A DNA stretch of 64,000 nt, from assembly GCF_001297015.1 (NCBI RefSeq), contig NZ_LIGE01000033.1:1-64000 (forward strand), given 5' to 3'. Source of the DNA: Pseudomonas sp. RIT-PI-r (GTDB lineage Bacteria; Pseudomonadota; Gammaproteobacteria; Pseudomonadales; Pseudomonadaceae). The notes below the pieces were generated by a model. The model had not been told where the DNA came from. It saw only the letters and a program-made list of their open reading frames with translations, and made no database searches. Shown here in pieces: positions 52,819 through 60,247 of this stretch; position 1 is the stretch's first letter; each line of letters begins with the position of its first letter. A program made the position numbers and the translations under genes.

Positions 52819-52827
52819 TATCAAACC

Positions 52828-52911
52828 TGTAGGAGCTGCCGCAGGCTGCGATCTTTTGATTCTGATCTTAAAAACAAGATCAAAAGATCGCAGCCTGCGG
52901 CAGCTCCTACA
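52828..52911. repeat. inverted repeat, GTAGGAGCTGCCGCAGGCTGCGATC family
   Basis: Both arms carry CCGCAGG/CCTGCGG with a long GATCTTTTGAT/ATCAAAAGATC extension, so it is almost fully self-complementary. Confidence 0.9.
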
Positions 52912-53025
52912 GTGACAGATGTCGTTTTTTTCATCTTCGTCCGCTGTAATCCTTTTGAACCAACCCCCGGCGTATAAGTCGAGATAGGTGTAAGCCCATT
53001 TGCGGGTTTGATCGAGGAGGCACCG

Positions 53026-53259
53026 ATGCAAAAGTGGAAAGTCACTTTCGTGGACGATCATGGTGAAATTGTCGATGAGGTGTTCGAGCGCGCGGAATGC
53101 CCCAGCGACGATGAGGCCGCTCGATTGATCAAGGCACGGCTTCTGCCCGTTGCCGCCGAACTGGACCTGAACGATCTGGAGGGGCGCACCGCCGATGCTG
53201 GCGTGAAAAGCCTGAAAACCCAGAACAGCATCGAAATCCGCAGCATCACTCCCGTCTGA
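53026..53259 (+). CDS. 77-residue protein of unknown function
   Basis: A small acidic protein, MQKWKVTFVDDHGEIVDEVF..., with no signal or membrane segment. A perfect GAGGAGG Shine-Dalgarno 8 nt upstream fixes the ATG at 53026. Probably an alpha/beta single domain. No family recognised. Confidence 0.8.
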   Translation: MQKWKVTFVDDHGEIVDEVFERAECPSDDEAARLIKARLLPVAAELDLNDLEGRTADAGVKSLKTQNSIEIRSITPV

Positions 53260-53289
53260 CATTCTTCCTGTCACCTTTCACACCAGACC

Positions 53290-53323
53290 TTGGCAGCGGC
53301 TCTAACTTGGGGCTACTCTGCAA
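53290..53323 (+). promoter_or_regulatory. candidate sigma-70 promoter of the RraB-family gene
   Basis: TTGGCA at 53290-53295, an 18-nt spacer, then TACTCT. Transcription from here would give a leader of roughly 140 nt before the ATG at 53470. Confidence 0.4.
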
Positions 53324-53469
53324 GCGAGATCAGCGAACGGATCGCTAAGGTCTGGTCTTGTCAGCTACATGCTTGTTTCCCGCGTGCAACCACGTTGCCG
53401 TAGTACTTAGGCCAAAGGCCCGGGGCGGGAATACGGAAAGTCTATCCATCTATGCGAGGGGGACGATTC

Positions 53470-53817
53470 ATGAGCACAGCCTATCAAGAAGACATCAGCA
53501 GCAATGTTCTGCGCCGCATGAAAGAAGGCGGTTTCGATTTTTCCCGGTTCCACCCCATCGAGTTCTACGCCATTTTCCCGGACGAGGAGCGGGCGCGCAG
53601 GGCGGCAGGCAAATTTCGCGGTGAATCCATCAATGCCCAGGTCAGCGTGCGTGATGACGGTGCGTGGGCGCTGGAATTAAGCAAAGTGATGTACGCGACG
53701 TATGACGATATTGGCGATTTCGAGCAGGGCTTTTCGGCAGTGGTCGAGCCCTTGGGCGGGATAATCGAGGGGTGGGGGGTGAAACAGGAGGTGCGTAGCC
53801 GCCACCGGTTGAATTGA
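53470..53817 (+). CDS. RraB-family ribonuclease E inhibitor-like protein
   Basis: A 115-residue protein resembling RraB, which binds RNase E and modulates degradosome activity in E. coli. It has an N-terminal helix MKEGGFDFSRFHPIEFYAIF, then FPDEERARRAA and a C-terminal GFSAVVEPLGGIIEGWGV strand. ATG at 53470 behind GAGGGGG. The binding to RNase E is inferred only from the family. Confidence 0.8.
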   Translation: MSTAYQEDISSNVLRRMKEGGFDFSRFHPIEFYAIFPDEERARRAAGKFRGESINAQVSVRDDGAWALELSKVMYATYDDIGDFEQGFSAVVEPLGGIIEGWGVKQEVRSRHRLN

Positions 53818-53833
53818 ATTTTTACAGATAGAA

Positions 53834-53908
53834 GATCAAAAGATCGCAGCCTTCGGCAGCTCCTACAGGTGATCGGTGTAGGCGCTGTCGGGGGCTGCGA
53901 TCTTTTGC
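53834..53908. repeat. inverted repeat, CAAAAGATCGCAGCCTTCGGCAGCTCC family, degenerate
   Basis: The left arm is canonical. The right arm (GTAGGCGCTGTCGGGGGCTGCGATC) has several mismatches, the most decayed copy in the window. Confidence 0.8.
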
Positions 53909-53936
53909 TTTTGCTTTCAAAACATTTCCAAAAGAC

Positions 53937-53963
53937 AAAAAAAAGCCACCGGAGAGGGTGGCT
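53937..53963 (-). terminator. orphan leftward intrinsic terminator
   Basis: AGCCACC (53944-53950) pairs with GGTGGCT (53957-53963). The eight A residues at 53937-53944 give a T tract on the minus strand only. No minus-strand gene lies upstream of it before 57611, so the transcript it ends is unknown. Confidence 0.75.
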
Positions 53964-54318
53964 AAAAGGGAAGACCGATAAGGAGAGGAAACCGGCCAGG
54001 GTTACAGCGGGGCGGGCTGCGAGGGCAGTCCAGATCGGTTGAGCTGGCGACTTCGCGGCGCTGAGCGCGGCGAAGTTTTGCAGCGAATGCGCGGATTATC
54101 CGCAGATGCCGCCGGGCAGTGAAATCAACTCTGACTATGCTGGTGATAGGCGATGCCGTGCGTCGCAATGAAGCGGGGGCAATCCGGTTGGGGCATTTGC
54201 CGCACAGGAATGGTGCGGCGCCTGTGGCGTGAATATCCAACCGATTGAAATCAAAGCGTTTATGCCGATGGCACGGGCCTTGCGAAGGCCTGTATGTCCG
54301 GGTGACAAGGAGTACGGC
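53964..54318. other. 355-nt gap before the ATP-grasp operon
   Basis: No protein gene is supported on either strand. It must contain the rightward operon promoter, and it may encode a leftward noncoding RNA ending at the terminator at 53937. Contains palindromic GCGGCGCTGAGCGC-type segments near 54055. Confidence 0.4.
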
Positions 54319-55728
54319 ATGATCCGCACCTATTTTGATGAGATGTACGATGCCGGCGGCCAGGTTCGCCCGCATTATCGGGAGTTCGCCCGCTGGCTGG
54401 CCGACACGCCTGACGAGCTGCTGGCCCAACGGCGACGCGAGGCTGACTTGCTGTTCCATCGCGCCGGGATCACCTTCACGCTCTATGGCGACGAGCAGGG
54501 CACCGAGCGCCTGATTCCTTTCGACACCATCCCGCGCAGCATTCCCGCCAGCGAGTGGCGAATCGTCGAGCGCGGCTGCATCCAGCGGGTCAAGGCGTTG
54601 AACATGTTCCTCGCCGACCTCTATCACGAGCAGCGCATCATCAAGGCCGGGATCATTCCTGCCGAACAGGTGCTGGCCAACGAGCAATATCAGTTGGCGA
54701 TGCAAGGTCTGGATCTGCACCGCGATATCTATTCGCACATCTCTGGCGTCGATCTGGTGCGCGATGGCGACGGCACCTATTACGTGCTCGAAGACAACCT
54801 GCGTACGCCGAGCGGCGTCAGCTACATGCTCGAAGACCGCAAGATGATGATGCGTCTGTTCCCGGAGCTGTTCGCCGCCCAGCGTATCGCGCCGATCGAT
54901 CACTACCCCAACCTGCTGCTCGACACCCTGAAAAGCTCCAGCCCGATAGATGACCCGAGCGTGGTGGTACTGACGCCCGGGCGCTTCAACAGTGCGTTTT
55001 TCGAACACGCGTTTCTTGCCCGGGAAATGGGCGTGGAACTGGTCGAAGGCGCGGATCTGTTCGTGCGTGACGACAAAGTCTTCATGCGCACCACCGACGG
55101 GCCGAAAGCGGTGGACGTGATCTACCGCCGGCTCGACGACGCATTCCTCGACCCGCTGGCGTTCAACCCGGACTCGATGCTCGGCGTGCCGGGGCTGTTG
55201 TCGTCCTATCGCTCCGGCAATGTGGTACTGGCCAATGCCATCGGCACCGGCGTGGCGGACGACAAGTCGGTCTATCCGTTTGTCACCGACATGATCCGGT
55301 TTTATCTCGACGAAGAACCGATTCTGAAAAACGTGCCGACCTGGCAATGCCGCAACCCGTCTGAACTTTCCCACGTGCTCGCCAATCTTCCAGATCTGGT
55401 GGTCAAGGAAACCCAGGGTTCCGGCGGTTACGGAATGCTGGTGGGGCCGGCGTCGACGAAGGCGGAAATCGACGCCTTCCGCGAGCGCATCAAGGCCAAG
55501 CCGCACGCGTACATCGCGCAACCGACGCTGTCACTGTCGACCTGTCCGACCTTTGTCGAAAACGGCATCGCGCCGCGCCATATCGACCTGCGCCCGTTTG
55601 TCTTGTCCGGGCGCGAAACCCGTGTGGTGCCTGGTGGTTTGACCCGTGTGGCGCTGCGTGAGGGCTCTCTGGTGGTGAACTCATCACAGGGCGGCGGAAC
55701 CAAGGACACCTGGGTGGTCGAGGATTGA
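54319..55728 (+). CDS. circularly permuted ATP-grasp protein (COG2308 type)
   Basis: A 469-residue predicted ATP-dependent carboxylate-amine ligase of the circularly permuted type 2 family. It shows FYLDEEPILKNVPTWQC, KETQGSGGYGMLVGP (nucleotide loop), AQPTLSLSTCP and a C-terminal HIDLRPFV...VPGGLTRVAL. The ATG at 54319 follows CAAGGAG. It is the first gene of an operon with an alpha-E protein and a transglutaminase. The combination has been predicted to make and trim peptide-like conjugates; the product is unknown. Confidence 0.9.
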   Translation: MIRTYFDEMYDAGGQVRPHYREFARWLADTPDELLAQRRREADLLFHRAGITFTLYGDEQGTERLIPFDTIPRSIPASEWRIVERGCIQRVKALNMFLADLYHEQRIIKAGIIPAEQVLANEQYQLAMQGLDLHRDIYSHISGVDLVRDGDGTYYVLEDNLRTPSGVSYMLEDRKMMMRLFPELFAAQRIAPIDHYPNLLLDTLKSSSPIDDPSVVVLTPGRFNSAFFEHAFLAREMGVELVEGADLFVRDDKVFMRTTDGPKAVDVIYRRLDDAFLDPLAFNPDSMLGVPGLLSSYRSGNVVLANAIGTGVADDKSVYPFVTDMIRFYLDEEPILKNVPTWQCRNPSELSHVLANLPDLVVKETQGSGGYGMLVGPASTKAEIDAFRERIKAKPHAYIAQPTLSLSTCPTFVENGIAPRHIDLRPFVLSGRETRVVPGGLTRVALREGSLVVNSSQGGGTKDTWVVED

Positions 55729-55740
55729 AGGAAGCTTGCC

Positions 55741-56691
55741 ATGTTAAGTAGAACTGCCTCGGATCTGTATTGGATGTCGCGTTACCTGGAGCGGGCGGAA
55801 AACCTCGCGCGGATGCTCGACATCAGTTATTCGCTGTCGCTTATGCCGCAGGACGGTCGCGGCGACGGTCTGCACGAACTGGCCATGCCGCTGCTGATCA
55901 CCGGCACCCTGGATGATTATCTGGAGCGTCACGGCGCGTTGCATGCCGAGCGCCTGTTGCACTTTTTTGCCCTCGACGCGGCCAATCCGGCGAGCATCTA
56001 CAGCTGCCTCGGCGCCGCGCGGGCCAGTGCGCATGCAGTGCGTGGGCGCATCACCGCGGACATGTGGGAGAACATCAACGCGACGTGGCTGGAGATTCGC
56101 GGGATCGCCGAGCAGGGCCTGAGTCGCTACGGCATGAGCCGTTTCTGCGAGTGGATCAAGGAGCGTTCGCACCTGTTCCGTGGTGCGTCCTACGGCACGA
56201 TCATGCGCAATGATGCCTTTCGCTTCATTCGCCTCGGCACCTTTATCGAGCGCGCGGACAACACGCTACGACTGCTCGATGCACGTTATGAAATGGCCGG
56301 CGATCAAGCCGAAGCGGTCAGCGATGGCACGGCCCACGCGTATTACCAGTGGAGTGCGCTGTTACGTGCACTGTCGTCATTCGAGGCTTACACCGAAATC
56401 TACCGTGATGCGCCAGGCGCCCGTCACGTCGCCGAGTTGCTGCTGTTACGTGCCGATGTTCCGCGTTCGCTGAGGGCCTGCACCGAAGAGATCGACCAGA
56501 TCCTCGCGCAGTTGCCCGGCGCCAACGGTCGCCCCGCGCAGCGTCTGGCGGCAGAAATGGACGCACGTCTGCGCTACACCGGCATCAACGAAATCCTCGA
56601 AGAAGGCCTGCACGCCTGGCTGACTGAATTCATCCCGCTGGTGCGCCAATTGGGCAACGCCATTCACAGTTCCTACCTGGAGGCTGCATGA
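55741..56691 (+). CDS. alpha-E domain protein (COG2307 type)
   Basis: A 316-residue all-helical protein with the family start MLSRTASDLYWMSRYLERAENLARMLD, repeated helices and the motif RNDAFRFIRLGTFIERADNTLRLLD. The acidic/Arg-rich helices are thought to assist the partner ATP-grasp ligase. It begins 12 nt after the ligase, and its stop overlaps the transglutaminase start. Confidence 0.9.
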   Translation: MLSRTASDLYWMSRYLERAENLARMLDISYSLSLMPQDGRGDGLHELAMPLLITGTLDDYLERHGALHAERLLHFFALDAANPASIYSCLGAARASAHAVRGRITADMWENINATWLEIRGIAEQGLSRYGMSRFCEWIKERSHLFRGASYGTIMRNDAFRFIRLGTFIERADNTLRLLDARYEMAGDQAEAVSDGTAHAYYQWSALLRALSSFEAYTEIYRDAPGARHVAELLLLRADVPRSLRACTEEIDQILAQLPGANGRPAQRLAAEMDARLRYTGINEILEEGLHAWLTEFIPLVRQLGNAIHSSYLEAA

Positions 56692-57491
56692 GACTTTCCA
56701 TAAGCCACGAGACCACCTATCACTACGAAGATCAGGTGCGGGCGAGCATCCAGTACCTGCGGCTGACACCCCACGACAGCGAGCGTCAACACGTGCTGAG
56801 CTGGCAGCTCGACCTGCCGCGTCCAGTGCGCGCGCAGCTCGACCCTTTCGGCAACATCCTGCACGTGCTGACCATGGACGAGCCCCATGAAGCGATCATC
56901 ATTGGCGCGCGCGGTCAGGTCGATATCGACGAATTGCGTGAGGCCGAGCATGAGAGTCAGTCGGCGCTGCCGTTCCTGCGCTTTACCCGCTTGACCGAGG
57001 CCGACGAGGCATTGCGCGCGTTCGCCGAGAGATCCTGCAAGCAGCGACGGGATCGCACGGCGCTGATTGATCTGATGCACGGCTTGAATCAGCACATGAC
57101 CTATACGCCGGGCTCCACCGAAGTCGACACCAGCGCCGCTGAAGCTTTCGCTGGGCGTGCCGGGGTTTGTCAGGATCACGCTCACGCGTTTCTGGCGTGC
57201 GCACGCAGCCTCGGGATTCCGTCGCGTTATGTCTCGGGGTATTTGTACAGCGAGGATTGCGAGCATCTGGCCAGCCATGCCTGGGCGGAAGCCTGGCTGG
57301 ATGACGCCTGGTATAGCTTTGATGTGACCAACGAACTGGCGCGGCCGGAGCGGCATCTGAAGCTGGCGGTAGGTCTGGATTATCTGGATGCCTGCCCGGT
57401 ACGCGGCATGCGCCGGGGCGGCGGGTGTGAGCAGATGCACGCGAAAGTGTTCGTCTCGCCGACCCCGATCATCTCCGTCCAACAACAGTAA
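56688..57491 (+). CDS. transglutaminase-like cysteine protease (COG1305 type)
   Basis: A 267-residue protein with an N-terminal beta domain (MRLSISHETTYHYEDQVRAS) and a transglutaminase core. The catalytic Cys is in FAGRAGVCQDHAHAF, His in ASHAWAEAW and Asp in FDVTNE. The start overlaps the alpha-E stop by 4 nt. The gene to the right is a cytochrome c on the opposite strand, not the proteasome-like Anbu subunit seen in related operons. Confidence 0.9.
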   Translation: MRLSISHETTYHYEDQVRASIQYLRLTPHDSERQHVLSWQLDLPRPVRAQLDPFGNILHVLTMDEPHEAIIIGARGQVDIDELREAEHESQSALPFLRFTRLTEADEALRAFAERSCKQRRDRTALIDLMHGLNQHMTYTPGSTEVDTSAAEAFAGRAGVCQDHAHAFLACARSLGIPSRYVSGYLYSEDCEHLASHAWAEAWLDDAWYSFDVTNELARPERHLKLAVGLDYLDACPVRGMRRGGGCEQMHAKVFVSPTPIISVQQQ

Positions 57492-57510
57492 CGGGTTCAC
57501 ACAAAACCTT

Positions 57511-57599
57511 TGTAGGAGTGAGCCTGCTCGCGATAGCGGTCTGACAGTTGAATTATCAGTGTCTGACACTCCGCTATCGCGAGCAGGCTCACTCCTACA
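57511..57599. repeat. REPIN, GTAGGAGTGAGCCTGCTCGCGAT family
   Basis: A perfect 29-bp inverted repeat (57511-57539 with 57571-57599) between converging genes. Confidence 0.9.
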
Positions 57600-57610
57600 A
57601 GGAAATGTGC

Positions 57611-58432
57611 TCAGGGCTTAACCTTGCGCCCGGCCATATGCTGCAAATACCCGATCAACATCTGCAAATCCCCCTCCGGCAACACCTCTACCGAAAACCC
57701 CGGCATCTTCGCCTGCGGCCACTGACGCAAACTCTGCGGATCACGAATGTAGCGCTTCAAGAAATCCACCCCGAAATACTCAGTCGGGCTATACGGAATA
57801 TTCAAATCCGGCCCGAACTGGGCATCCCCCGCACCGTTCAAACGGTGACACGCCAGACAATTCTTCTGAAACAGCGCAAACCCTAGATTTACCGGATCAT
57901 CCGCCTTCAGCGCAGGATCCGGCAACAGGGCAGGGAAGCGCTCAGCCACCGGCGCCATGCGCTTGATGCTCGCCACTTCGAACGGCCATTGCTCGGGGCT
58001 GATATTGCCGGCTTGCGGGTCAGTCCACACCAGATAGAACGGCCCGGCGCTGTGCTTGCCTTCGGACAACGGCGGCCACGGCTGGGCTGGGTCTTCGATT
58101 GCCAGCCAGGCTCGCGAGCCTTGGCTGTTGAGTAGCGGCGCAGCGGCCAGTTCTGCGGCGAAGCCGTCCAGCGCCACCGCTTGCAGGTGATCGTCGGGTC
58201 TGATTCCGGTGAGCAGCGCGGCCATGGGCACGGCGCGATAGGTCATGTCCTTCTTGTAGGACACATCGTTTTTAATCGTGAGGGTTTGCACCTGAGGATG
58301 CTTGAGCAATTCCTCGGTCTGCCAGGTGCGGCTGTTTGCGCCCAACTGCAATTGCAGCTGGGCGGCAGACAAGGGCATGCTCAGCAGCATGGCCGCGAAC
58401 ACAATGAGCGCTTTCAAATGATCGCCGTCCAT
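57611..58432 (-). CDS. secreted cytochrome c with molybdopterin-oxidoreductase-like N-terminal domain
   Basis: A 273-residue periplasmic protein with a signal peptide (KALIVFAAMLLSMPLSAA). The N-terminal ~170 residues resemble the oxidoreductase molybdopterin-binding beta domain (YRAVPMAALLTG, AWLAIEDPAQPWPP). A class I cytochrome c domain follows, with CLACH at residues 192-196 and a Met ligand in KMPGFSVEVLP. No cysteine molybdenum ligand was noticed in the first part, so it may be an electron carrier only. The ATG at 58432 lacks a strong Shine-Dalgarno. Confidence 0.8.
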   Translation of the reverse strand: MDGDHLKALIVFAAMLLSMPLSAAQLQLQLGANSRTWQTEELLKHPQVQTLTIKNDVSYKKDMTYRAVPMAALLTGIRPDDHLQAVALDGFAAELAAAPLLNSQGSRAWLAIEDPAQPWPPLSEGKHSAGPFYLVWTDPQAGNISPEQWPFEVASIKRMAPVAERFPALLPDPALKADDPVNLGFALFQKNCLACHRLNGAGDAQFGPDLNIPYSPTEYFGVDFLKRYIRDPQSLRQWPQAKMPGFSVEVLPEGDLQMLIGYLQHMAGRKVKP

Positions 58433-58527
58433 GTCGTGGGAGTGCGCAAAGGTTGGCACAGCCACGCTGGCCCGGGTAGCGGGCCAGTCATATTTTCAGT
58501 GGCGATAGATAGCACCTGCCGCTCGAT

Positions 58528-58623
58528 TCAGCCGATTACCTTGGTCAAATTCGGCAAAATCAACAACAGCGTCGTGGCGAAAAGAATGAGCCCTGCTTGA
58601 CGAACTTTCGGTTGTTTGAACAT
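58528..58623 (-). CDS. candidate 31-residue membrane peptide
   Basis: A frame beginning MFKQPKVRQAGLILFATTLL and ending PNLTKVIG: a basic start followed by a single hydrophobic helix. AAAGGCGG lies 7 nt before the ATG at 58623. It precedes the cytochrome c gene by 95 nt on the same strand, suggesting one transcript. Conservation has not been tested. Confidence 0.5.
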   Translation of the reverse strand: MFKQPKVRQAGLILFATTLLLILPNLTKVIG

Positions 58624-59017
58624 GGCTTGACCGCCTTTATTGTTATTTCCTGATGCCTGCCTGCATATCCATGACGGCAAGCGCTGCACTTCCTGTTGAA
58701 GGACGCCGGCCTCGGCAAAACCCGACGACTCTGACGTACAAGTACTACCTTAGGGCCCGCGTCACGCTTGGCTTAGATCCATTTCATATGGAGCCGTTGT
58801 CATTTGCGATTAAAAAGGCATGAGGCGTATTGCCAGCTTCTTTGCCGCCCGCTTGCTAGACAACTCGCCGACCTGAACCGGTTCACCCAAGGCATGATGA
58901 CCGTCCGTCTGAGCGTGCGGGTCAAGCGCATTGAGCGCTGTGGTCATTGAATCAATGGCTGCTCGGGGCAAGAGTGGAGCCACAGGAAATCAATCACCGC
59001 ACTGGTTCGAGGACGTC
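58624..59017. other. 394-nt divergent gap before the thiolase gene
   Basis: No gene seen beyond the 31-codon frame. Visible dyads include TCCATTTCATATGGA (58780-58794) and AGCGCATTGAGCGCT (58927-58941), either of which could be regulatory. CGAGGACGTC supplies the thiolase Shine-Dalgarno. Confidence 0.4.
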
Positions 59018-60223
59018 ATGACCCAAGCTTTGATATTCGATGCGTTACGCACGCCGCGCGGCAAAGGCAAGGCCGATGGTGCCCTGCACAGTGTCAAACC
59101 GGTGAACCTGGTTGCCGGTTTACTGACCGCACTGCAAACGCGCACCGCGCTGGACACCAGTCAGGTCGATGACGTGGTCCTTGGTTGCGTCACGCCGATT
59201 GGCGATCAGGGCTCCGATATCGCCAAAACCGCCGTGCAAGTGGCCGACTGGGACGTCAGCGTGGCCGGCGTACAAATCAACCGCTTCTGCGCCTCGGGGC
59301 TGGAAGCGGTGAACCTCGGCGCGATGAAAGTGCGCTCCGGTTTCGAAGACCTGGTGGTGGTTGGCGGCGTCGAGTCGATGTCGCGGGTACCGATGGGCAG
59401 CGATGGCGGCGCCTGGGCGCTGGATCCGCAAACCAACCTGCACAGCCACTTCACCCCGCAGGGTGTCGGTGCGGATTTGATCGCTACACTCGAAGGCTTC
59501 AGCCGCGAGGATGTCGATGCCTACGCGCTGCATTCGCAACAGAAAGCCGCACGGGCGCGGGCCGATGGTTCGTTCAACAAATCCCTGGTGCCAGTGCAGG
59601 ATCAGAACGGCATTATTCTGCTCGATCACGATGAGTTCATTCGTGCCGAATCGACGCTTGAGGGCTTGGGCAAGCTCAAGCCGAGTTTTGAAATGATCGG
59701 CCAGATGGGCTTCGACGCAACCGCGCTGCGGGTCTACAGCCACGTCGAACGGATCAATCACGTGCATACGCCGGGCAACAGTTCCGGGATTGTCGACGGT
59801 GCGGCGCTGATGCTGATCGGTTCCGAAGCCAAGGGCCGCGCGCTGGGCCTGCAACCTCGGGCGCGAATTGTCGCCACGGCAGTCACCAGCACCGATCCGA
59901 CCATCATGCTCACCGGCCCTGCGCCTGCCACGCGCAAAGCGCTGGCCAAGGCTGGCCTGCGCGTGGAAGACATCGACCTGTTCGAAGTCAACGAAGCGTT
60001 TGCCTCGGTGGTGTTGAAGTTCATCAAGGACATGGCCGTTGACCCGCAGAAGGTCAACGTCAACGGCGGCTCCATCGCCATGGGCCACCCGCTGGGCGCC
60101 ACCGGTTGCGCGATCCTCGGCACCTTGCTCGATGAACTGGACGCGCGGCACCTGCGCTATGGCCTGGCGACGCTGTGCGTCGGCGGCGGCATGGGCATTG
60201 CCACCATCATCGAACGCCTCTGA
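59018..60223 (+). CDS. acetyl-CoA C-acyltransferase (thiolase)
   Basis: A 401-residue degradative thiolase. The acyl-accepting Cys91 is in NRFCASGLEAV, His in GGSIAMGHPLGATG and the second Cys in LCVGGGMG; EVNEAFASV is conserved. It cleaves 3-ketoacyl-CoA and is paired 24 nt downstream with a multifunctional hydratase/dehydrogenase, so together they perform beta-oxidation. It is distinct from the classical fadBA order, in which fadB comes first. Confidence 0.93.
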   Translation: MTQALIFDALRTPRGKGKADGALHSVKPVNLVAGLLTALQTRTALDTSQVDDVVLGCVTPIGDQGSDIAKTAVQVADWDVSVAGVQINRFCASGLEAVNLGAMKVRSGFEDLVVVGGVESMSRVPMGSDGGAWALDPQTNLHSHFTPQGVGADLIATLEGFSREDVDAYALHSQQKAARARADGSFNKSLVPVQDQNGIILLDHDEFIRAESTLEGLGKLKPSFEMIGQMGFDATALRVYSHVERINHVHTPGNSSGIVDGAALMLIGSEAKGRALGLQPRARIVATAVTSTDPTIMLTGPAPATRKALAKAGLRVEDIDLFEVNEAFASVVLKFIKDMAVDPQKVNVNGGSIAMGHPLGATGCAILGTLLDELDARHLRYGLATLCVGGGMGIATIIERL

Positions 60224-60247
60224 GCCCCGAATCCAAGGAACCTTGTT

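Noticed and set aside
53962..55521. A 519-codon minus-strand frame covering the ATP-grasp gene
   Set aside because: It is antisense to a gene with clear family motifs and is rich in His/Arg/Gln as expected for a shadow frame. It ends by the orphan terminator only by chance of position.
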